Positions 13,401 through 26,414 of a stretch of 64,000 nt of DNA are shown piece after piece. This stretch comes from Zygnema circumcarinatum (Eukaryota > Streptophyta > Zygnematophyceae > Zygnematales > Zygnemataceae). Positions within the stretch are counted from its first letter, which is position 1. Each line of letters begins with the position of its first letter. The stretch covers positions 7,810,527 to 7,874,526 of the forward strand of contig CM074804.1 of assembly GCA_037447605.1 (NCBI GenBank), given 5' to 3'. Both the position numbers and the translations under genes were made by a program. Below the pieces are notes generated by a model. That model was not told the DNA's origin. It saw only the letters and a program-made list of their open reading frames with translations, and ran no database searches.

Positions 13401-16400
13401 TCGCTTTGTTCGTTTGCAGTAATGGAAGTTCAAATGGGAGTGACGTTCTTTCGTGTGATATTGATAGCCCATTTTCCAATGTGTGCCACAACTGGTTTTC
13501 TAGGAGGAGACCGAAAAGTAGACCACTTTGAACATGGAAGAAGCTCTGCGTACTTGTATTGTCTCAGCACTTGTTGGGCACAGAATACATTGTTACATCA
13601 ACCTTCTGAATGTGTTCCGCTCCGAATATGCAGTGAAACCAAACTTGTGACCGTTCTCGTTTTGGGAATGCAGGGCGTGTTGGCTGCAGATGCTTCTGCC
13701 CCCGCCTTCAAACGAGCAGCTGCAGAGGCCCTCGGCATGCTTGCACGTCTCGGGGATGATCTCTACGCCGCCCGCCTTGTGAGTAGCAGTTCTCTCACCA
13801 GTATTGGGAACTTGGGCCAAGTTTATTTGAACTGTGCAATGGAGACAGTTGCAGCTTTAGTAGTGTCTGTCTCTCTTCGTTTGGCACGCGTACTGAAATG
13901 CAGGCCGGGTCGGTCGGCAGGTGCATTCTCTTCTTGCCGATGCGAGCAGCACCACTGAGGCCTCACAAAGGGGAGCCATTGCCTTAGCGTTGGGCTGCGT
14001 ACGGCGGAGGTAATATCCTCTACCGCAAGGAGGGCTTCAAACTGGGCATACCGGCCTCTTTCTCACAAGGACTGCGAATGTGGCTGGCAAATGGGCAAAT
14101 GACCTTTTGGTCATTGTTATTCTGACTGACTGAATGACTAGCTGACTTGAGAGTGGTTGTGTGTGGCAGTGTGGGAGGCATGGCCCTTTCAGCGCTGGTC
14201 ACTCCCACTGTGCAGGCCCTCTGCCAGTTAGCGAGAGACTCCACCGACAGTTTGCACATATGGGCACTGCACGCACTTTGGCTCACTGCCGACGCAGCGG
14301 GTCTCTCCTACATCCCACACGTGCAGGTACGGACTGCCCCATTTCCTGCCTGCCTGTGCTGACTCTTGCATCTTGAAATCGCAGACCTGTACACTTTGTA
14401 TGAGCATTGCGAACGCTTTCTTTCAGTCGATTTCTACCTTGTCAGCTTCTGCTGAGAGGATAGTTTAAACTGCAAAACTTGCTGCTTTACCTGATACTAG
14501 GAAGCAGGCCTGCATTCGGACGATAAAACGCTATTTCATGGAGGGGATGCAGGCCACCCTTTCTCTTGCGATGGATGTGCTGCTTTCCGAGGAGCACAAT
14601 GTGGGCGGCCTGCATCAAAGCGCAGGGCGGCTGGTCAATGCCATGGTGGCGGTGCTCGGCCCTGAGCTTGTCCCGGGAAGCCCTGTATTTTCTCGATGCA
14701 AGGTGAGATTTTTTAGGTTGTAAGCTCTATATTACTGACATTTTCCCAGGCCCTTGGTGCTCTAAGATTCCTTTGCAGAGATGGGAAAGGTGTGAGTTCA
14801 TTTACTGGCTGCTTTATAGGGGGGTAGGTTGTGAAGGAGAATATGGCATTTTTCCTAAAGCGACAGCATTTTCTCGTGTCTTGAGCAAGTTTTTTGATGG
14901 GTTGTTATTCGCCCTCTCATGGATCATCTTATGTGGTTGGGCTCGCAGTTGATTGTTTCAGATATTAGCTCTACAGAGGAACCTGCAGCACAGCTCGAGT
15001 GAGTTTCTATTCCTCGTTATAGAAACGCATATTCAGTAGATTCAAGAAGTATCTGTGTTGCATTTGGAAGTTTTGAGTTGCATGAACTAGCACTGCCGTG
15101 GGGAGCAGCTGCTGAGAGTTCGAAAGTCAACTCAAGATGCCTACAAGAAAACGGAAAGGTCAATAAGATATGAGGAGCTAATTGTAGTTCACCCAGCGAC
15201 TTTACTAAACCCGAACGTAAGAAACCTTAAGATTTCCCTTATCTTAACCTTTTTCACGAGTCCCCAGATTTGCAGATCTGAACCTCTTACTGTTGCCTCC
15301 TGCAGGTGCGTCCTGTACACTCAGCAGCTTGTGCTGTTCGCCCCCCAAGCAGTGCCTGTGCATGTGCACGTGCAGACTCTCCGGGCAACTCTCTCCTCCC
15401 GGCAGGTACACTCCTCTTCTTCTCTTGCCGAGCTGCACAGACAGCATCATAGTCATAGTCATAGTCATAGTCATAGTCAATGTGGGAGAGGAAGCGGAGT
15501 TTCATTGAGAGGGGATGCGGGGTGCCTGCAGCCTTCTCTGCGACAAGCAGCCGTGTCCACTCTGCGGCATATGTCCGAGCGCGAGCCGGTGAGTGAGAAA
15601 TACTTTGCTTTTGCTGGAATTCCCTGCGGCAAGTAATTACATGCAGACGTGAATATTAGACGAGCGTCGTATCTTGGTTTCCATGAGCCACACCGACCGA
15701 CCGACCGACCGACCGACCGACCGACGGGATAGTGTGCTTCTGAGTTTGTGCATAGGGCATTGTGGGCAGATGGCTATGGTGGACGAGCACATTGAAGAGG
15801 ACCTCTTTGCGATGTTGGACAATGAAACGAATGCGCGGTGAGTATGAGCCTTGAGCCCTTCCCCGGAAGTGGGGGCCTTTGGTTTTCCAAGCAGCCGTGT
15901 CCAATGCCGCAAAGGTCCAATGCTGAAAGGTCCTCTGTGTGGGTGTCGTTCAGCATAGTACGGGACGTCTGCCTCACATTGGAGACACTGCTGGAAGTCG
16001 CATGCCCCATAAATCCCAGCAGATGGCTGCGATTATGCCGTAATGTGGTGAGTCTCTGTTGTTACTCGCCCCATGTCAACGCGTGTACTTTTTGCTCCGT
16101 TTATAACCACTCAGTGGAATTCTCCTCTGGAATTTTGATTGTAACGTATCGTTGCCAACAGCTTTGTTCCAGTGTAAGCCCATGTTATTGGTGGTCGGGG
16201 GTAGGTTCTTGCAGCATCTGCAACGAAGAAAGCGGGCGAAGATCAGCGGGAGCAGATGGAGGGAGGAGAAGGAGGGCCGGGAGAGGATGATGAGGCGGGC
16301 ATGGTGGCGTATACAGCCCGCCTTTCCGGTGGAGATCAGCACGCAAGAGACGAAAGCGCCAAGTCCAGTACCTTTTCTGGAAAGGATGCTGAACAGCTAC

Positions 16401-19400
16401 CACGTTTTCAGACTCGCTTTTTTGCCGCTGAGTATGGTCGCTTCTCGTTTCTGGCCTGCGCATGTTATTAGTAAAGAAGCATTGTTTCTGTAAGCAGCAG
16501 GAAGGCGATAAACCCAGCTTGCTGTTATGTGTACCGCGATCTCGGAAAATGTGAGGTGTGTTAGGGGATTGTTTTATTTTTTGAAAGTGCTCTGGTGGAT
16601 AGCCCAAGGCAAACAAACATCGTGCCTTGCGAATGTCGAATCTCTTTCTATGCCTTTCGGTGAGGATGACTTTCTTGCAGCACATTCGGAAATGCGAAGC
16701 TCCAAGGCCTTCTATTGGATGACTCTCATCCACACTTCAACTCCATGCAAACTCCATGATTGACACCCCTTATAACTTCCCTCTCGCCATCCTTTCATCC
16801 TCCCTTCCTTCATTTTTCGCCCCATATACCCTCCTTAAATATATCTTAGATATATGACGGGCCCCATCTTCTCCCTGCCTGCCTGTCTGACAGGTGTCTG
16901 AGCCGTCTCCCCAGCGCTGTGGGAGACGAGCTCGCACACTTTGACCTCGCTTTGGCCCGCAAGGAGAGGCAGGCAAGCGAAGCTTCCGGGCAGCTTCCCG
17001 GGGACTGGCTGGTTCTGCACTTGTCGGAACTGGTGGCGCTCGCTTTTCAGGTGTGTGCCAATACTACGACTGGAAGATCATTATTGGGAGAGGAGAGGGA
17101 TTTGGGGGGAAAGGAAAGGAGAGGGGAGAGGGAGGTGGGGGGAGGTGATGAAGTTGAAACTGGCAGGATTATCAGATTGACGTGTCAGTTGCAAGGAATT
17201 GTTTCGTTTAGAACTACTGCTGAACTGCAATTTTAGATTGATATCATGAGGTTACACACTACAGTACTGCGGTAGGCATTCCTTCTGCTGGCTTGGAGTG
17301 TACCTCCTGAGGTCGAATCAGCAGCAGAAGCAATCTGTTTAGCTCGTTCACGTTTCTCCTTTCTGGGGACTTCACTTGTTGTCATTTACAATCGCTAGCA
17401 TGTGAATGGGATGTGCAGGTTGCCACAGGTACGCTCGAAACGGTGCGGCCAATGGGAGTCACCCTTCTTAGCACTGTTCTCGATAAGGTCAGCCATTCAC
17501 TCCTCTCACTTCAAGGCTGTGACTGCGAAAAGGAGATACAGTGGCATTCAACTCTCTCCCTGAATGAGGTGTTTGTAGGCCAAGACCTGATAAAATTATG
17601 ACTAGGGATGTGGGATCGTGATCTACAGTTTGGGAAAACAGAGGATCCGGAATTTGAGGGACATTTGCTTCTGGAACAGTATCAGGTGATTGCAGCTCAC
17701 TTACTTCGAAGTGTTTTCTTGGTTTCTGCATAATCAAGAACATTGCATCATGGTTTAGGCCCTTCTCCACTTTTATTCAGTCCGTAAATTGCTGATTTTC
17801 CACCCTGTAGCAATTCATTTCCGAACAGCGACAGAAACCTACTGCTATGAGCATCTCTGCAATAGTGTGATGTAGAGGTTTCTGGGTAGTCCAATATAAA
17901 GTTGGTCGGTTTTGATGCATTGCAAATGGACCTTTACATGACTGAATGCAGAACTGGCTGATGCCTAAAGGCTTGCAGTCCATGATCATGAAGCCTTTTT
18001 AAACTTATACCAAAGTAAACTGAAATGTACTGTTTAAACCGTACTGGATCAATGTACACAATAGAAGATTCTCTCCTCACTATGGTGTCCCTATGGCCCT
18101 CTTCAGGCTCAGCTTCTCTCCACAGTGAGGGCTGCATTTGAAGGAAGCTCCGGCCCTTTGATGGCAACTTCAGGGGCCACTCTTGCAGCCCAGGTCCGTA
18201 CTACTACTAGGGAGCCTCTGAAACATGATGTTAACGAAAATTTTGAAAATCAAAGTTTTATGGAAAGGAAAAGGATGAAAGCATGAAGGACTCGTTCTTG
18301 AGTCTGAAGTAATTCGTATTGTGTGATGAGTCCGAGGATGCTTTCTGATGGGTTCTTAGTCGTCACTCGCATGCAGATAATCACAAGCGGAATTGCAGGA
18401 GGCGAACGGGCAGTTTTGCAGCGCATTATTGCACTCATTTCCAAACCGCTGTCGATGTGGGACGAGCTCGAGCATCCTTCCTATGCGGAATGGGTCGGCT
18501 GCAAGGTCTGCATCTTCCACCTATTTGGCCATCAACAGGGGGGGGGGGCTCTTCTGCGCAAACACATGAATAGAGTCAAGCTCAGTAAAGTAATATACTT
18601 CTTTCTCCTGCAAAATCTCTCCTAAGTGGGGGTGTGAAACATGCTATTTTTCAGGTGCGAGTGGAAATCCTAGCAGCCCACGCACGAGTAAAATGCTTCG
18701 CAGGGGGACAGACGGAGAGCCCCTCTCTCTCCTCCCTCCCCTCCCTCCCTCCCTCTGAGCGCGTTTCAAGGGACCGTACCGCTCTGGCCCCCCTTCTGAA
18801 GCCTTCTTCCCAGCTCCTTCTGCGGCACTGGACGGCCGTTCTATGCGACTACGCAGTTGCTCGCAGCCGACTGCCGGCCGTGCAGGTCGCCCCGCAATGC
18901 TTTCTTTTGGCTGAGCTCTTTGTACTTATGCACTGACATTAGTCAGCTTCTTTGACTCTAGCATTACCGGAACATTGTCTTTGAAATGACAGTAGTATGA
19001 CTGTTCTATTGTCTTTGAAATGACAGTTGTATGACTGTTCTATTGTCTTTGAAATGACAGTTGTATGACTGTTCTATTGTCTTTGAAATGACAGTAGTAT
19101 GACTGTTCTATTGTCTTTGAAATGACAGTAGTATGACTGTTCTATTGTCTTTGAAATGACAGTAGTATGAATGTCCTATTGTCTTTGAAATGACAGTAGT
19201 ATGACTGTTCTATTGTCTTTGAAATGACAGTAGTATGACTGTTCTAGTGTCTTTGAAATGACAGTAGTATGACTGATCTATTGTCTTTGAAATGACAGTA
19301 GTATGACTGTTCTATTGTCTTTGAAATGACAGTAGTATGACTGTTCTATTGTCTTTGAAATGACAGTAGTATGACTGTTCTATTGTCTTTGAAATGACAG

Positions 19401-22400
19401 TAGTATGAATGTCCTATTGTCTTTGAAATGACAGTAGTATGACTGTTCTATTGTCTTTGAAATGACAGTAGTATGAATGTCCTATTGTCTTTGAAATGAC
19501 AGTAGTATGAATGTCCTATTGTCTTTGAAATGACAGTAGTATGACTGTTCTATTGTCTTTGAAATGGCAGTAGTATGAATGTCCTATTGTCTTTGAAATG
19601 ACAGTAGTATGACTGTTCTATTGTCTTTGAAATGACAGTAGTATGAATGTCCTATTGTCTTTGAAATGACAGTAATATGAATGTCCTATGGTCTTTGAAA
19701 TGACAGTAGTATGACTGTTCTATTCCGCATGCAGGCTGCCTACAAACCCTTCCTTTCGAGCAGCCCCTCAGCGGCAGCCACAGCTATGGTGCAGGAATAC
19801 CTTGACGGGATATGGCCCACCTTTCTTGAAGCTGTCAGCATAGACGTCAAACCAAAACGATTGATTCAGGAAGCCGGCAACGCAGTGAAACTTCAAAATG
19901 GCTTCTCGATAGACTCTGAACCCTTACCTCTGGAAACTCACGATGTGGACGAATATGAGGGTGTGGATGAAGGCGAGTTCATCCAACTGTGGAGTCTTGC
20001 ATTGTTGGTTTTGTCTGAGAAATCTGCATCCGGACCTGCTCTAAGGTCGGGGGGGCAAAGCTACCCTTGGGAGAAGTTGGCAGTGGAGCAATCTCAGCGC
20101 AGTTCACTGCAAGCGGAGGAGGAAAAAATGGCGGCTCTTCGGGCTCTGTGGAGGCTCAGTTCATCTCCGTTTTGCAGAGCAGAGCTGCTCTCTTTGGAGC
20201 TCTACACTGAACTTGTGCAGGTAAACGCAGCCACTCGTTTTACACTCTATTTGGCATAATTTGTAGCAGGCCTGTGAAAGGAGGCAACAGTTGACATTTC
20301 TCAGGTTTGAGGTTTTTTTTTTTTTTTTCGCATGTTGGAAAATGATGTTGAACCGATGTGGTTCTGAACCATGCCGCGTGTTTCAAGAATGCCTGCTGTT
20401 GTAGACGAAATGAGAGAGATAGGATCTTTGTTTCATGTGAAAGAGTCTGACAATAGAGCAGGTTTACGTGAGAAGAGTGGACCTTTGAACACTAAACGCT
20501 CATTTTTTTTTGTTTTCCCTTCTCTTTAATCAAACTGGAGATTGTATAGGCTTTTCCTGGTCGCACAGACCTCAGGAGTGTCTGTGTAAGCTCATGTTTG
20601 ACTTCAATTTTTTGGCTTCTGAGCTTCGAATGGGAGCTTTGTACTTGTAAATGAGCGGCAGGTGCTATTGGATTTGGAGTTGGCAAAACAGCCTACTCTG
20701 CAGACCGCTGTAGTCGACATTCTGGCACAGGTTCGGATCACATGGTTAAACTCGTTAACAAAGCAATAACTTTAGTATCTTCTATTTTTCCTTTTTAGTG
20801 TGATTTACATTTGCTGCAGGAGTGATTTGCATGGAGGAGAGAGTATGCAGATGTTTGTGGTTTGTTTGTCTGACTGTAACCAGTGCCACGTGGCAGGTGG
20901 TGGAGGCTGCCCCAGAAGAATATTGGCAGGACTCGGACCTCCCTCTGAGCGTGGCAGAGCTCGGACTGACACAGTTGCATCGCTTAATTGGAAGGTCCGA
21001 ATTGTTATTGTTATTTTTATTTTGGCTTAGAAATAGCCGCCGTTTCAGGACAAAGAAAAAGAAAACTCATTGCTTGTGCAGGTCTGGTGTTCATCTTAGA
21101 AATTCACACCAGGAGGGAGAGGGAGGGTAGCGGGAGTGACAGCCGAGTGGGGAGAAGGAGAGAGATGGGCAGAGAAGGGTGGGAGGTGGATCGGGGAGAG
21201 ATGATGGAAAGTACGGGGGAAGAGTGAGAAGCAATCGGAGAGAGAAAAGGGGGGTTGAAAAGTTGGAGTCAAACTTACTTGGACTGAGGTTTGGAGGGGT
21301 CTTTTGGATGGTGACAGCGACATTGCAAGCGGAGGGAAGGGTCTTTCTGCAGAGGATGAAGCTGCGCTGCTTTCGGTAATGAGCTCGATGAACATATTTG
21401 CTTCTCGACTGAACCAACAGGTAATCTTTGAATTTCATTTCATTTCCGTCAAAAGCACCGTATTCGTTTGAACATCTTTGCGATGCTAACGCATGGAGTG
21501 AGCTGGACTCATCCTGGGTTCGTTCGGTCAGTGCTTAGTCTTCAGCATACATTTGCTCTTGAAAAGTTCGGTCCTTTTGAAAAAGTGTACAGCTACCGTA
21601 GTGTGCCCCGAAAAATGTGTGATCGTAACGAGTTCATGAAGAAGCTTCGTGACATTTTTAGCGTTGTGTGAGCGGCTTATTCATTGTGAATTGAGAATTT
21701 CCATGCCTCAAACACCCCAGCTGTCACTCCGACTCATCTGTCACTCTCACTGTAGTACTCTGTATCACCCATGTAAACTATACCTTCAGACCTCCCTTCT
21801 AATCACCACTCGATCTCCCTATTTGTTCCTACACTGAAGCAGTGATACTATGACTGGGTGGGAATGCTGGGCAGTGGGAGGGAGTGCTCCTCCCTCAGCT
21901 GCTCTGCGCTGCTCTGCGTATCCTCCGTCTCGCTCCCACTGCCGGACCTGTGCTCCCTAACGCCGTAAGGCTTGCAACCAAGCTGGTCAGCGCGGGCCGG
22001 CCCACCTCCTTAGGTCAGCAACCCAAAACCCTATTTTTTTCTAAGGGCCAGGGAAGTGAAAATCTCAGAATTGCACGTTGAAGGGATTGGTTGTCGGCAA
22101 GTCCTCCTTGCGAGCTTCCAGGAAATATTGGTATTCGTTCGTCTTCGTTGGAAATCTGAGGTGCATTTGTTGTTGTTCCATCAGCTGTCATTCACCTATT
22201 TCAGAAACCACTCAATACTCATGCTCTTTCCCTTCCCAGACATAGTACGAAGTCTCAGCTCCTCACTTAACTAACCCATTGTTTTTTTCAGTCCACTCCC
22301 ACTCCCTCTCCCTCTCCCCTCCCCCCCTTTTCCCTCTGCATCTCTCTCTCTCTCTCTCTCTCTTCCCCCCTCCTCTCTCTCTCAACTATTCAAAAAGCCG

Positions 22401-25400
22401 TCATGGGCCTGATGGAACGCAGCTGGAGAAGACATGGCGTGGGCAGGGCAGAGGGCAAGCATTGCCGCCTCTGCTTTAGAGAGCGTGGCCCAAATGGCAG
22501 ATCGTCTTATTATGGCAGCGCTCAAGAGGGCCACTCAGGCAGAGAGCTCCTTCCCCGACCCTCTCCCTTCACCCCGTCAGAGCCCAAGTCGGCAGCCCTC
22601 TTCATCAGGCAGGAGAACAAGTTTTGATAACACTACCATTGCAGAGGCAGGTCTATCTTCATCTCCTCGCTTTGACCGGCAAAGCTCCCTCGGAGGGCGT
22701 AAAGTTGGGCTGCTTGACCCCTTTAAGGGGGAGCTCTCTACCACCACTGAGCGACTCATTTTGTCTCCGGGATCAAGGAGAAACAGTCGGAATGAGGCAA
22801 TAGATAGTGATCCGGAAACTTCTCAGCGGCTTCCTATGCTGTTGACTCTGATGAATGTTATGGCCCCTGCGATTCCGAAACCTCGCGGAGATACTTTGGT
22901 GGAACACTTCAGCGAGCAGGGCTATAAGCGATGCATGGGCTGCTTCAAGGCAGCTTTGTCTTCGCCTGTTCCTCTTGTAAGATATAGGGCTTGTTCTCTC
23001 ACTGTTTGCAACGGATTGGGGGATATTTTTTGTTAGATATTTATCTAGTTGGTTTGTAGAGCTTTTGAATGGGTAGGGGTTGTTGGAATCTTTTGTTGCA
23101 TTACCGTTGCACATGACCCGTTATTGATCCTAACGAATTCTTCATGACACACCCATCAAGGAGCAAATGCCAATCTTGATACTCCAGGGAAAAGATTCTC
23201 CTTTCGTGACGAAACATATATTAGAGAGGAGAACGACTAGCTCTACACCCTCCGCACTCTCATAGCGACCAACTTACATCTTTGTTTCCTGGTTCGAACT
23301 TTGTTTCCTGCAGGTTCAATTGGCCGGTCTGCATACTCTCCGAAACTTGCTGCAAACAGCGAGCGGAGACGAACCTTTGGATTCCCGCCGCTTGTGGGCC
23401 CTGCACTGCATGCAGCAGCTGGGAGAGGTCATTTGCGGTCTGGTCTATGCAGCCTGCCAAGTGAGGATTTCAATCTCCACACTGCCTCAAGGGGCAGATG
23501 AATGGATGAAGCAGATTACTACTACAACTTTATATGCGGGGAGGGGAGGGAGGGGAGGGAGGGGAGGGGGGGAAGGGAGGGAGCGACTTTGACCGGTTTG
23601 TCTTTTCGGTTTAAGAGTGTGAAATAGGAAGGACTCATGTCTTGCTGCCATGTGGGGAGTGTTTTTTCATAGCTTGTTTGCTTGCATGTGAATCTGCAGG
23701 AGGCTGTGATGACTTCAGTCCATGCCAATGTGGTGCTGGAGAGCTTGAAGTTGTTTTTGTTGCTCCACACGCTCGTGGACGGGGAGGAGAGGCAGAAGGC
23801 AGTGGTGGCTGTTCTGCTGCCTACTGCTATCTATGCAGCGGCTCCGCGCAGCGACCAGGGAGCTACTTCAACATCTGTAAGCTGCTGCTTTACAAAAAGC
23901 TGAAACCCACTTTGAGTTTTGTGGGTGTTCGCTGTTGTTGTTCTCTCTTACTGCAACTGTCGGTGGATGCCTTGGATGAGAATACCACTTCATTTTTCAT
24001 ACGACGAATGGCTCGTATCCTGCACCCCCAACCCCTTTTTTGTGGAGCCCATTTGCTCTGATCAGGTGGGTGATCCTCAAACTGATGAATTCTGACTTAT
24101 TCTGTTGTGGAGGAGTCTGCAGACCCATACTGCCCTTGTAAGCCTCGTGGTGCGCATAGTCGAACGCTTTGCATCTTCATCAGCGGCGCAACTTCAAGCA
24201 GTTGCCGCCGCCCTCCCGCCGGAATCGAAGGCTCAACTGCAGGTACATGCTGCCCATCTTTTTCCTATTCATAAGGATAAGGTTGGTCTGTGCGAGGCCA
24301 AGCATTTTGTCTACCAATTTCATGATGGCTGCTTCTCACTAAGTCAATTGTCATGAATGTTGGCGGTTGACGACCTAACCTTGGTTTATTTACCTTAGTT
24401 GGTTTATTCAATTTCAGTTCTTTGCTAAGTTTAGAGTAGCTTTGTCCAATCGGTTCAGTGCAGTACATTTCCGGATGCAAAATCTGTACTTCATAATAGC
24501 GGACGATCCCTGCTCTTCTGAATGCAAGTGTTTGTTTACGTTTTCCACAGGCTATTATAAGGTCCACAGCCCCCACCAATGCAGGAACGACTGCGGCAGG
24601 CAGTGCAATGAGTGGCGGTCCTTCAAAGCAAAGCATCTTGCCAGAGATAAAGGGCCATGCTTCAGCCCCTCTCTCCCTGTCAGGTGGTCTCCTCCCACCC
24701 CCTCCAATCGCTCTTTTGGCGCCTCCTCCCTTCCGTCATTCAGCTCCAAAGCAGGATGCACCTGCAGTGACTGCAGAACATGATGGAGAAGAGGAGGAGG
24801 AGGATGGAGATGAGTGGGATGCCTTCCAGAGCCATAGAGCTGTGGCTCATTCTGAGACTCTACCCGCACCTATCATCACTGTTGTTCCAATCGAGGCTGC
24901 CTCACGGACTATCTCGACGAGCGAGGAAATAGCAACAACCGATTCACATGAAGATAGTCAGTGGGATGCTTTCCAGGGCGGCTCTGCAATGGGTGGGCAG
25001 GGCTTTGAGCCAACTCGCATGGACCTGGTATTGCCTTCTCCAAATGAAGGACAAGTGGAGAGCTTAGGGAATGATGCAGAGGACGATGATGACGACAGCT
25101 GGGACGACTTCCAAACCTCTGATGTGAGCGTGCAGAGAGATGCAGTGGTAGAGTCTGCAGATGCAGAGGGTGGCGAGGAGGCAGCCGGCAGCACTCCTGG
25201 TGATGAAGGAGAGAGGCCCTTTTTAGATGACGGCAGTTCTCCGGACGTATCTGCTGAAGCGCTTGTCCCTTTAGGTGATGGAGGGACCGATGAGGCTCCC
25301 CTTGAAGGAACTGCGGCAGCGGAGATAGTGGCTCAAGATGAAGCCCTCACAACTTCCATTGCAACTTCAGGAGTGTGTGAAGATGGGGAGGTTGAAGTGA

Positions 25401-25477
25401 AGGAGAAGAGCAAGGAAGAAGGAACAAAGGCAGCTGCTGATGTGGCGGAAAAGGTGGAGAAGGAATCTGTAGGTTAG
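4401..25477 (+). CDS. HEATR5/SWEETIE-like HEAT-repeat protein (48 exons, 2409 aa)
   Basis: Large HEAT-repeat protein of the HEATR5 family; the animal members act with aftiphilin and AP-1 in trans-Golgi/endosome transport, and the Arabidopsis relative is SWEETIE. The ATG at 4401 begins MATDEAIPKMGALMAELQ. A SWEETIE-like order of blocks follows: QRKCEDTLQSLLVLGAPPP, WALHALWLTADAAGLS, VAVLGPELVPGSPVFSRCK, RFFAAE, GDWLVLHLSEL. The last exon (residues about 2102-2409) is acidic with WDAFQ, WDAFQ and WDDFQ motifs. In-frame exons: 4401-4550, 4923-5127, 5324-5430, 6235-6471, 6673-6762, 7686-7773, 7904-7968, 8172-8282, 8622-8744, 8965-9045, 9467-9535, 9898-10023, 10347-10450, 10699-10834, 10920-11077, 11212-11328, 11557-11727, 11997-12083, 12257-12350, 12647-12715, 12971-13093, 13258-13329, 13674-13778, 13921-14009, 14170-14326, 14553-14702, 14949-14998, 15306-15405, 15532-15588, 15770-15837, 15954-16047, 16205-16431, 16894-17050, 17419-17487, 17629-17685, 18107-18193, 18377-18505, 18655-18885, 19735-20220, 20662-20730, 20897-20994, 21318-21420, 21875-22013, 22423-22976, 23314-23460, 23700-23876, 24123-24242, 24551-25477. 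Least certain are the acceptors at 10920 and 21318. Confidence 0.9.
15444..15479. repeat. (AGTCAT)n microsatellite in a HEATR5-like intron
   Basis: Six near-perfect AGTCAT units in the intron between exons 28 and 29. Confidence 0.9.
15691..15725. repeat. (ACCG)n microsatellite in a HEATR5-like intron
   Basis: About eight ACCG/CCGA tetranucleotides in the intron between exons 29 and 30. Confidence 0.9.
18974..19723. repeat. 34-bp minisatellite, about 22 copies, in HEATR5-like intron 38
   Basis: A head-to-tail array with a 34-bp period; the unit begins ATTGTCTTTGAAATGACAGT and continues with AGTATGACTGTTCT. Variants alternate GACTGTTC with GAATGTCC and GTAGTATG with GTTGTATG. There are no unique spacers, so it is not a CRISPR array. 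It fills about 750 of the 849 bp of the intron between exons 38 and 39 and ends about 11 bp before the exon 39 acceptor. Every copy but one carries a TGACAG that resembles a 3' splice site. Confidence 0.97.
22288..22383. repeat. CT-rich low-complexity tract in a HEATR5-like intron
   Basis: C/T-only runs, including a long (CT)n, fill the end of the intron before exon 44 and would act as its polypyrimidine tract, although the chosen acceptor is at 22421-22422. Confidence 0.8.
23539..23583. repeat. GGGGAGGGAGGG tract in a HEATR5-like intron
   Basis: A G-rich tract with at least six runs of three or more G lies in the sense orientation in the intron between exons 45 and 46. It has G-quadruplex potential. 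Confidence 0.75.
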
Positions 25478-26220
25478 CCGCCATTGATGTTTGCGGAGCA
25501 TAGTGAGTCCAGACTGGCTGACTGCATCAGTCGTTTTCTTGTTTGAGGCGGAGCGTTAGGTTTTTAGGTTTACAGTCTCACTGCTCTTGTTCTTGTGTGG
25601 TTTGGTTAAGGACCACATGAAAAAGGATGCTGCTTCGATGTGAGCTGCCAAGTAAAACCATGCTATTCTGAATGCGTAGAAACGTGAACAAGGTCATCTG
25701 AATGCTCACATTACCTACGTTAGGATGCCTTACTTTTTTTCTTTTGTCCTTGGGTCCTTGGCGACCAGTTAGTTCTTCGTGGTTCCCCATGGTGATGTTT
25801 TGTCATGTACATTTGATGGCCTCGCCGTCGTGAGGTCAATGCCACATCCTTCCCCGAAGACTTCTTATTGGCTATCAGTTAGAAGAAGATTTTCACAATG
25901 CTTGTCAAGCAATTAAACAAGCTCTGGGACCCCCCAATATGTGCCAGAGGCAGGAGGGAGGCATACGCCAGCAGGTTTTTTTCCGCCGCTAAACGACAAA
26001 AAACACCTCGTGCTCAATAAGGAATGCCACCATTCCGCGCAGGTTTCGCGCATGATCTGCAAACTTGATGACGTCATAAAAAAGCAGGTTCTGCACGGGT
26101 ACGCCGTACATTTCTGTCCAGTGACGTACGGTATGTCGTACGATATTGTACGGTATAGTACGGGCGATAGTTGCAGGAGGGCAGGCAGGGGCCAGAGAGG
26201 CAGGTTTGCAAATTGCAGGT
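25478..26220. other. Intergenic region between HEATR5-like and importin-beta genes
   Basis: It contains the 3' flank of the HEATR5-like gene, a repeat copy at about 25735-25865 related in inverted orientation to 30440-30630, and a patch of TACGGTA/TACGATA-like motifs (26120-26165) upstream of the importin gene. No gene is supported. Confidence 0.5.
25735..25865. repeat. Dispersed repeat copy, inverted relative of 30440-30630
   Basis: Segments such as GTTCCCCATGGTGATG, TGTACATTTGATG and CTTCCCCGAA match, with substitutions, the reverse complement of 30520-30640. The two copies bracket the importin-beta gene. Probably a fragment of a small non-autonomous element; no target duplication was identified. 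Confidence 0.45.
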
Positions 26221-26405
26221 TTGAGGAGAGGAGAGGAGAGGCGGCGGGCAGGCGGGAGGGAGAGGAAGAGGGAGAGGGAGAGGGAGAGGGAGGGGATCAG
26301 GGAGGGGATCAGGGGAGGGGAGGCGTCCGGGAAAGGCAGGAGGAGAGAAAGAGAGGGAGAGAGAGCACGAAGAGGAAGGTTTGAGGAAGAAAGGGAACGG
26401 AAAAA
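26221..26405 (+). promoter_or_regulatory. GAGA-rich leader of the importin-beta gene
   Basis: About 180 bp of nearly pure purine (GAGAGG, GAGGGA and GGGGATCAGG repeats) end some 10 bp before the ATG at 26415. Position and composition suggest a 5' UTR or GAGA-type promoter element. It explains several Arg/Glu-rich spurious frames. Confidence 0.35.
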
Positions 26406-26414
26406 GAAGAGGAG

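Noticed and set aside
16256..16471. Several alternative frames at the acidic insert of HEATR5-like exon 32
   Set aside because: Only the frame giving VLAASATKKAGEDQ to RFFAAE joins in phase to both neighbouring exons.
18974..19723. CRISPR-like array
   Set aside because: Units are contiguous 34-bp tandem copies without spacers, and the locus is an intron of a plant-type gene.
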